A stretch of 64,000 nucleotides of DNA. Source: Neorhizobium galegae bv. officinalis (GTDB lineage Bacteria; Pseudomonadota; Alphaproteobacteria; Rhizobiales; Rhizobiaceae). The stretch's first letter is position 1. Every line of letters begins with the position of its first letter. The notes below the pieces were generated by a model. The model ran no database searches. It was not told the origin of the DNA and saw only the letters and a list, made by a program, of their open reading frames with translations. The position numbers and the translations under genes were made by a program. Positions 59,414 to 64,000 of this stretch are shown here, one piece after another. The stretch is taken from positions 1 through 64,000 of the forward strand of contig CCRI01000015.1 of the NCBI GenBank assembly GCA_000985875.1, written 5' to 3'.

Positions 59414-59695
59414 CTACCAGCGCGTCGGCTCGCCCGGTGCCGAGGCTTCCACTGCCAGCGCGTGGAGGCCGGCGTCGAGTTCCGGCTTCAGCAGCGCATT
59501 CACCGTCCGATGCCGGTCGAGCCGGCTCATTCCGGAAAACTTTTTTGAAACGATGCGGACCCGCATATGGGTTTCGCCGGTTCCGGTGATGTCGGGCTGA
59601 TGGCCGGCGTGCTGATGGCTTTCATCGATGACGACCAGCCGTTCCGGTTCGAGATTGTCGGTGAGCGTGATTTCGATCCGGGATTTGACGGACAT
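59414..59695 (-). CDS. bolA: BolA-family protein
   Basis: A 93-residue BolA protein. The class-II-KH-like fold shows the conserved VVIDESHQHAGHQP block and the RVRIVSKKFSGMSRLDRHRTV nucleic-acid or Grx-binding region, with the expected invariant histidine at its end. BolA pairs with monothiol glutaredoxins to bind iron-sulfur clusters. ATG 59695 gives the correct N-terminus (MSVKSRIEITL); the longer reading frame runs over the J-domain gene. The gene is divergent from that gene, a common alphaproteobacterial pair. Confidence 0.92.
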   Translation of the reverse strand: MSVKSRIEITLTDNLEPERLVVIDESHQHAGHQPDITGTGETHMRVRIVSKKFSGMSRLDRHRTVNALLKPELDAGLHALAVEASAPGEPTRW

Positions 59696-59798
59696 TTCGG
59701 TCTCCGTTGCGACGCAAAAGGGGCATCTCACAAACCAGTAAGAAAGGACTTTGTCAATTCTTGCCGCGCCCTGTTCGTCGCCCCATAATGAGGGCCTT

Positions 59799-60434
59799 AT
59801 GAAACTAGATTCCAAATATTTCGACCGCATCCGGACGCGCAAGAACAGGCAGCAGGAAGCTGTGCCTGAAGCGCCGACTTGCCAATGGGACGGATGCGAC
59901 AAGCCCGGTGCCCACCGCGCTCCCGTGGGCCGCAATGCGGAAGGCCAGTTCTTTCTGTTCTGCTTCGAACATGTCAGGGAATACAACAAGGGCTACAATT
60001 ATTTTTCCGGCCTGTCGGACAGTGAGATCGCCCGGTATCAGAAAGAGGCGATCACCGGCCATCGGCCGACCTGGACCGTCGGCGTCAACAAGGCCGCCAA
60101 GGATGCGCCGCTTCATTCCACGGCGCGCTCGGGTGCTGCCGGCGCTACGGGCACCCAGCAGCGCTTCAGGGATCCGTTCGGCTTCGTATCGAGTGCGCGG
60201 GCGGCCGGCCCCCGTTTCCAGACGCAGGGGCGCAAGCTGAAGACACTGGAAGCCAAAGCCTTCGATACGATGGAGTTGGCGGCGAATGCGACCGCGGCGG
60301 AGATCAAGACCCGCTACAAGGAACTGGTCAAGAAACACCATCCGGATGCGAATGGCGGCGACCGCGGTTCGGAAGAACGTTTTCGTGCCGTCATTCAAGC
60401 ATATCAGTTGTTGAAGCAGGCGGGTTTCTGCTAA
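59799..60434 (+). CDS. J-domain (DnaJ-like) protein with a possible zinc-binding N-terminus
   Basis: A 211-residue protein. The C-terminal 60 residues are a J domain with HPD (residues 181-183) in LVKKHHPDANGG, so it can stimulate an Hsp70. The N-terminal half has C28, C33, H39, C55 and H58 (CQWDGCDKPGAHR, FCFEHV), a spacing that could hold zinc. This N-terminal domain is not a classical DnaJ or CbpA domain; similar proteins occur next to cobS in rhizobia. ATG 59799 lies 5-6 bases after AGGG. The client is unknown. Confidence 0.82.
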   Translation: MKLDSKYFDRIRTRKNRQQEAVPEAPTCQWDGCDKPGAHRAPVGRNAEGQFFLFCFEHVREYNKGYNYFSGLSDSEIARYQKEAITGHRPTWTVGVNKAAKDAPLHSTARSGAAGATGTQQRFRDPFGFVSSARAAGPRFQTQGRKLKTLEAKAFDTMELAANATAAEIKTRYKELVKKHHPDANGGDRGSEERFRAVIQAYQLLKQAGFC

Positions 60435-60495
60435 GCCGTAAAAATTATGGCAGTGAGGATGACGGCCGGGCGGCGGCTCGCGCCTTGGAGAGACG

Positions 60496-61488
60496 ATGAG
60501 TAAGATTGATCTAGATATTTCCAACCTTCCCGATACCACCGTTTCGGTCAGGGAAGTCTTCGGCATCGACAGCGATATCAGGGTTCCGGCCTATAGCAGC
60601 GGCGACCCTTACGTTCCGGATCTCGACCCGGACTATCTTTTCGACCGCGATACGACGCTCGCCATTCTCGCAGGCTTTGCGCATAACCGACGCGTCATGG
60701 TGTCCGGCTTCCACGGCACCGGCAAGTCCACCCATATCGAGCAGGTCGCAGCCCGCCTCAACTGGCCGTGCGTGCGTATCAACCTCGACAGCCATGTCAG
60801 CCGTATCGATCTCGTCGGCAAGGACGCGATCGTGCTGAAGGACGGCAAGCAGGTCACCGAATTCAAGGACGGCATCCTGCCCTGGGCCTACCAGCACAAT
60901 GTCGCGCTCGTCTTCGACGAATACGATGCCGGCCGCCCGGACGTCATGTTCGTCATCCAGCGCGTGCTCGAATCCTCCGGCCGCCTGACCCTGCTCGACC
61001 AGAGCCGCGTCATCCGTCCTCACCCGGCGTTCCGCATCTTCGCGACCGCCAACACGGTGGGTCTCGGCGATACGACCGGCCTCTATCACGGCACGCAGCA
61101 GATCAACCAGGCGCAGATGGACCGCTGGTCGATCGTGACGACGCTGAACTATCTGCCGCACCAGAAGGAAGTCGATATCGTCGCCGCCAAGGTAAAATCC
61201 TTCGGTAGCACGGCCGAGGGCCGCGAGACCGTGTCGAAGATGGTCCGCGTCGCGGATCTCACCCGTTCGGCCTTCATCAACGGCGATCTCTCGACCGTCA
61301 TGAGCCCGCGTACCGTCATCACCTGGGCGGAAAACGCCGAGATTTTCGGTGATGTCGCGTTCGCCTTCCGCATCACCTTCCTCAACAAGTGCGACGAATT
61401 GGAGCGCACGCTGGTCGCCGAACAGTACCAGCGCGCCTTCGGTGTCGAGCTGAAGGAAAGTGCCGCCAACATCGTTCTCGGAGCGTAA
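60496..61488 (+). CDS. cobS: cobaltochelatase subunit CobS
   Basis: A 330-residue AAA+ ATPase subunit of the aerobic cobalt chelatase (CobN-CobS-CobT), which inserts cobalt into hydrogenobyrinic acid a,c-diamide in B12 synthesis. Walker A GFHGTGKSTH (residues 71-80), Walker B LVFDEYDAG and the sensor region RIFATANTVG are present. The N-terminus MSKIDLDISNLPDTTVSVRE is the standard CobS form. It is 29 bases upstream of cobT, its partner. CobN is not in the window. Confidence 0.95.
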   Translation: MSKIDLDISNLPDTTVSVREVFGIDSDIRVPAYSSGDPYVPDLDPDYLFDRDTTLAILAGFAHNRRVMVSGFHGTGKSTHIEQVAARLNWPCVRINLDSHVSRIDLVGKDAIVLKDGKQVTEFKDGILPWAYQHNVALVFDEYDAGRPDVMFVIQRVLESSGRLTLLDQSRVIRPHPAFRIFATANTVGLGDTTGLYHGTQQINQAQMDRWSIVTTLNYLPHQKEVDIVAAKVKSFGSTAEGRETVSKMVRVADLTRSAFINGDLSTVMSPRTVITWAENAEIFGDVAFAFRITFLNKCDELERTLVAEQYQRAFGVELKESAANIVLGA

Positions 61489-61517
61489 GCCCAAGAGGAA
61501 GTTGAGGGAACGAGATC

Positions 61518-63413
61518 ATGGCAGGTCGCGGAGACAATTCGAAAGCCAAATCCGGCGGTCCCGTGGATACGGAACCGTTGCGGCGGGCGATTACCGGCTG
61601 CGTGAGGTCGATCGCCGGTGACGCGGAAGTCGAGGTTACGTTCGCGAACGAACGTCCGGGCCTTGCCGGCGAGCGCATTCGCCTGCCGGAAATCTCCAAG
61701 CGACCGACAGCACACGAGCTCGCGGTGACCCGCGGGCTCGGTGATTCCATGGCGCTGCGGATTGCCTGCCACGATACGGGCGTGCATGCCAGCATGTCGC
61801 CGCAGGGTGCTGATGCGCGCGTCGTCTTCGATGCCGTCGAGCAGGCACGCGTCGAATCGATCGGCGCATTGCGCATGGCCGGCATGGCGTCGAACCTCAG
61901 TTCGATGCATGCGGAAAAATACTCGAAGGCTAATTTCTCCGGCGTTGAACGGCAGGAAGACGCGCCGATCGGCGAAGCGGTCGCCATGCTGGTGCGCGAA
62001 AAGCTGACCGGCATCAAGCCTCCGCCGAGTGCGGGCAAGGTGCTGGATCTCTGGCGCCCGTTCATCGAGGACAAGGCTGCCGGCGATCTCGACAATCTCC
62101 GCAACGTCATCGAAGACCAGCAGGCGTTCGCCAAGCTGGTGCGGCACATGCTCACCTCCATGCAGATGGCGGAGGAGTTTGCCGACGACGATACCGATCC
62201 GGAGGAGATGGAGAACCCGGACCAGGAAGACCAGCCGCGCAGCAACGAGACCGAGAACGACGAGGTCGAGGAAGAGGCCGGCTCCGATGCCGCCCCTGCC
62301 GAGCAGAGCGACGCGTCCGACGAGGAAATGGACGACGGCGAGATGGACGGCGCGGAAATGTCCGACGACGACATGTCGGACGACAGCGACGAACATTCGG
62401 AAACACCCGGCGAAACTCGCCGGCCCAACAGCCCGTTCGACGATTTCAACGAGAAGGTCGACTACAAGATCTTCACCCAGGAATTCGACGAGGAAATCAC
62501 GGCCGAAGAGCTTTGCGACGAAGCGGAACTCGACCGGCTGCGGGCCTTCCTCGACAAGCAGCTTGCCCATCTCCAGGGCGCCGTCGGCCGGCTTGCGAAC
62601 CGCCTGCAGCGCCGCCTGATGGCGCAGCAGAACCGTTCCTGGGACTTCGACCTGGAAGAGGGTTATCTCGATCCGGCCCGCCTCGTGCGCCTGATCATCG
62701 ACCCGATGCAGCCGCTCTCCTTCAAGAAGGAGCGCGACACGCAGTTCCGCGATACCGTCGTGACCCTGGTCATCGACAATTCCGGCTCGATGCGTGGCCG
62801 GCCGATCACGGTCGCCGCCACCTGCGCCGATATACTTGCCCGCACGCTGGAACGCTGCGGCGTCAAGGTCGAGATCCTCGGCTTCACCACCAAGGCCTGG
62901 AAGGGCGGGCAGGCGCGTGAAAAATGGCTGGCGAGCGGCAAGCCGCCGACGCCCGGCCGTCTCAACGACCTGCGCCATATCGTCTACAAGTCCGCCGATG
63001 CGCCGTGGCGCCGTTCGCGCCGCAATCTCGGCCTGATGATGCGCGAAGGCCTGCTCAAGGAAAACATCGACGGCGAGGCGCTGATGTGGGCGCATAACCG
63101 CCTGATCGCCCGCCGCGAGCAGCGCAAGATCCTGATGATGATCTCGGATGGCGCGCCGGTCGACGATTCGACGCTGTCGGTCAATCCGGGCAATTATCTC
63201 GAACGGCACCTGCGCGCCGTGATCGAACAGATCGAGACGCGTTCTCCGGTCGAACTCCTGGCAATCGGCATCGGCCACGACGTGACGCGCTATTATCGCA
63301 AGGCCGTGACGATCGTCGATGCGGACGAGCTTGCCGGGGCGATGACCGAGCAGCTTGCCGAGCTGTTTGCGGAAAATGGCAGGCAGCAGGGCCGCATGCG
63401 ACGGGCCAGCTGA
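61518..63413 (+). CDS. cobT: cobaltochelatase subunit CobT
   Basis: A 631-residue subunit that forms a ring complex with CobS. The N-terminal domain is followed by a very acidic stretch (about residues 219-297, mostly Asp and Glu) and a C-terminal von Willebrand factor A domain carrying the MIDAS metal site D420-x-S422-x-S424 (VIDNSGSM). The ATP-driven CobST complex remodels CobN for cobalt insertion. The gene is coupled to cobS by position (29 bases). Length is close to the family value. Confidence 0.95.
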   Translation: MAGRGDNSKAKSGGPVDTEPLRRAITGCVRSIAGDAEVEVTFANERPGLAGERIRLPEISKRPTAHELAVTRGLGDSMALRIACHDTGVHASMSPQGADARVVFDAVEQARVESIGALRMAGMASNLSSMHAEKYSKANFSGVERQEDAPIGEAVAMLVREKLTGIKPPPSAGKVLDLWRPFIEDKAAGDLDNLRNVIEDQQAFAKLVRHMLTSMQMAEEFADDDTDPEEMENPDQEDQPRSNETENDEVEEEAGSDAAPAEQSDASDEEMDDGEMDGAEMSDDDMSDDSDEHSETPGETRRPNSPFDDFNEKVDYKIFTQEFDEEITAEELCDEAELDRLRAFLDKQLAHLQGAVGRLANRLQRRLMAQQNRSWDFDLEEGYLDPARLVRLIIDPMQPLSFKKERDTQFRDTVVTLVIDNSGSMRGRPITVAATCADILARTLERCGVKVEILGFTTKAWKGGQAREKWLASGKPPTPGRLNDLRHIVYKSADAPWRRSRRNLGLMMREGLLKENIDGEALMWAHNRLIARREQRKILMMISDGAPVDDSTLSVNPGNYLERHLRAVIEQIETRSPVELLAIGIGHDVTRYYRKAVTIVDADELAGAMTEQLAELFAENGRQQGRMRRAS

Positions 63414-63423
63414 GGTCCGCCGC

Positions 63424-64000
63424 TTGAAACTTTCCCGCCTCGTCGTCTGGGCCGGCCTTTTCGGCGCCATCGCTTCCCCGGTGGCGCCTGCCACCGACAA
63501 TGTCTCGGTCAGGGCGCGGGCCATCACGGAATTCAAGCGCGGCTCGGCGGAAACGCGCTTTGGCCGGCTCGAATTTGTCGGCGGGATGGAATTTTCGTCA
63601 CCTGATAGCCGGCTTCAGTCGCTGTCGAGCATCCGCTTTCGCGCCGATGGGGAACGTTTCGTGTCGGTGCTCGATACCGGTTCCTGGCTCACCGGCCGCG
63701 TTGAACGGGATGCGAAGGGGCGCCTCGCCAACCTTACCGATCTCGCCATCAGCCCGATCCTCATCCGTGGCGGCCGGGTCGGCTCGAAATACAATTCGGA
63801 CGCCGAGGGGCTGGCGCTGAGGGATGGGCAGGCAATCGTCAGCTTCGAGCAGTTGCACCGCGTCGATGCCTATCCGGATCCGGGGTTCGAGACGTCGGCG
63901 CCTTTGAAGAGCCTCGATCTACCCATTCCTCGCCACGAGTTCCGGATGAATGCGGGCATGGAGACGGTGGCGGTCTCGCCTCCGACCAGTCCGCTCAAGG
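63424..64000 (+). CDS. phytase-esterase-like exported protein, 3' end missing
   Basis: The first 192 residues of an exported protein; the frame runs off the end of the window. It starts at TTG 63424, 10 bases after cobT, and encodes a signal peptide (LVVWAGLFGAIASPVAPA). The visible part has the pattern of the esterase-like-activity-of-phytase family (FVGGMEFSSPDSRLQSLSS, SIRFRADGERFVSVLDTG, SDAEGLALRDGQAIVSFEQ), a beta-propeller type. The enzymatic activity in this organism is unknown. It is probably part of the cobST transcript. Confidence 0.75.
   Translation, partial: MKLSRLVVWAGLFGAIASPVAPATDNVSVRARAITEFKRGSAETRFGRLEFVGGMEFSSPDSRLQSLSSIRFRADGERFVSVLDTGSWLTGRVERDAKGRLANLTDLAISPILIRGGRVGSKYNSDAEGLALRDGQAIVSFEQLHRVDAYPDPGFETSAPLKSLDLPIPRHEFRMNAGMETVAVSPPTSPLK

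Noticed and set aside
1..64000. CRISPR arrays, transposases, phage genes or plasmid replication genes
   Set aside because: I looked for regular spaced repeats, transposase or integrase motifs and replication genes and found none; all repeats seen are palindromic intergenic elements.

Overview
The window is a 64 kb piece of high-GC chromosome from an alphaproteobacterium, most likely Rhizobiaceae (the Rhizobium / Agrobacterium / Sinorhizobium group). The indicators are: the order sucB - MAPEG gene - lpdA; an F1 ATP synthase operon (atpHAGDC) that lacks the F0 genes and follows priA; the C4-pathway heme gene hemA (5-aminolevulinate synthase); aerobic-type cobalt chelatase genes cobS-cobT beside bolA and a J-domain gene; aroK-aroB followed by a CorC-like gene; and several palindromic intergenic repeats of the kind known from rhizobia. 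Gene content is mostly core metabolism and housekeeping. I see no prophage, plasmid replication genes, transposase or CRISPR array.

Layout. 1-3.3 kb: the end of the 2-oxoglutarate dehydrogenase operon (sucB, lpdA), closed by a clear terminator. 3.4-9.4 kb: a ParDE-type toxin-antitoxin pair, a cytochrome b561, a TraB/GumN protein, xerC, an acyltransferase, a GNAT acetyltransferase and a solitary RecF/OLD-like ATPase. 9.4-17.4 kb: priA and atpHAGDC. 17.5-25.2 kb: a LysR regulator and the NAD-dependent molybdenum formate dehydrogenase operon fdsG-fdsB-fdsA-fdhD-fdsD, with a large palindromic repeat on each side of fdsA. 25.4-29 kb: an aldo/keto reductase, then cheW and a soluble double-PAS chemoreceptor on the minus strand. 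29.3-36.2 kb: tamB, tamA and a glycine-zipper lipoprotein, minus strand. 36.5-40.3 kb: coxS-coxL-coxM, a form II (AYRGAGR) molybdenum hydroxylase of the CO dehydrogenase family. 40.3-43.1 kb: hemA behind an FNR/FixK-type box, then dxr. 43.2-51.7 kb: a flavin monooxygenase, a DUF2937 gene, tRNA-Arg(CCT), an M20 peptidase, a classical autotransporter, a D,D-carboxypeptidase and a histidine-rich CobW-family GTPase. 51.9-58.5 kb: tusA and an L,D-transpeptidase, accA, xerD, and aroK-aroB-corC-like. 58.7-64 kb: an AT-richer orphan membrane gene, bolA, a J-domain protein, cobS-cobT, and the start of a phytase-esterase-like gene.

How the genes connect. Two molybdenum enzyme systems (Fds and Cox) feed electrons from C1 or other small substrates. 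lpdA and sucB belong to the TCA cycle, and the ATP synthase uses the resulting proton gradient. hemA supplies heme, with a visible oxygen-responsive site. The tam, autotransporter, D,D-carboxypeptidase and L,D-transpeptidase genes serve the envelope. Both site-specific recombinases for chromosome dimer resolution (XerC and XerD) are present, about 48 kb apart.

I found no system I can call new. The best leads are the paired palindromes bracketing fdsA with a LysR-type operator and promoter upstream, the form II Cox operon with a large hairpin between coxS and coxL, the solitary ATPase at 8.3-9.4 kb, the orphan membrane gene at 58.7 kb and the zinc-ribbon-like J-domain protein at 59.8 kb. All calls rest on reading the sequence and family knowledge. 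No database search was run.
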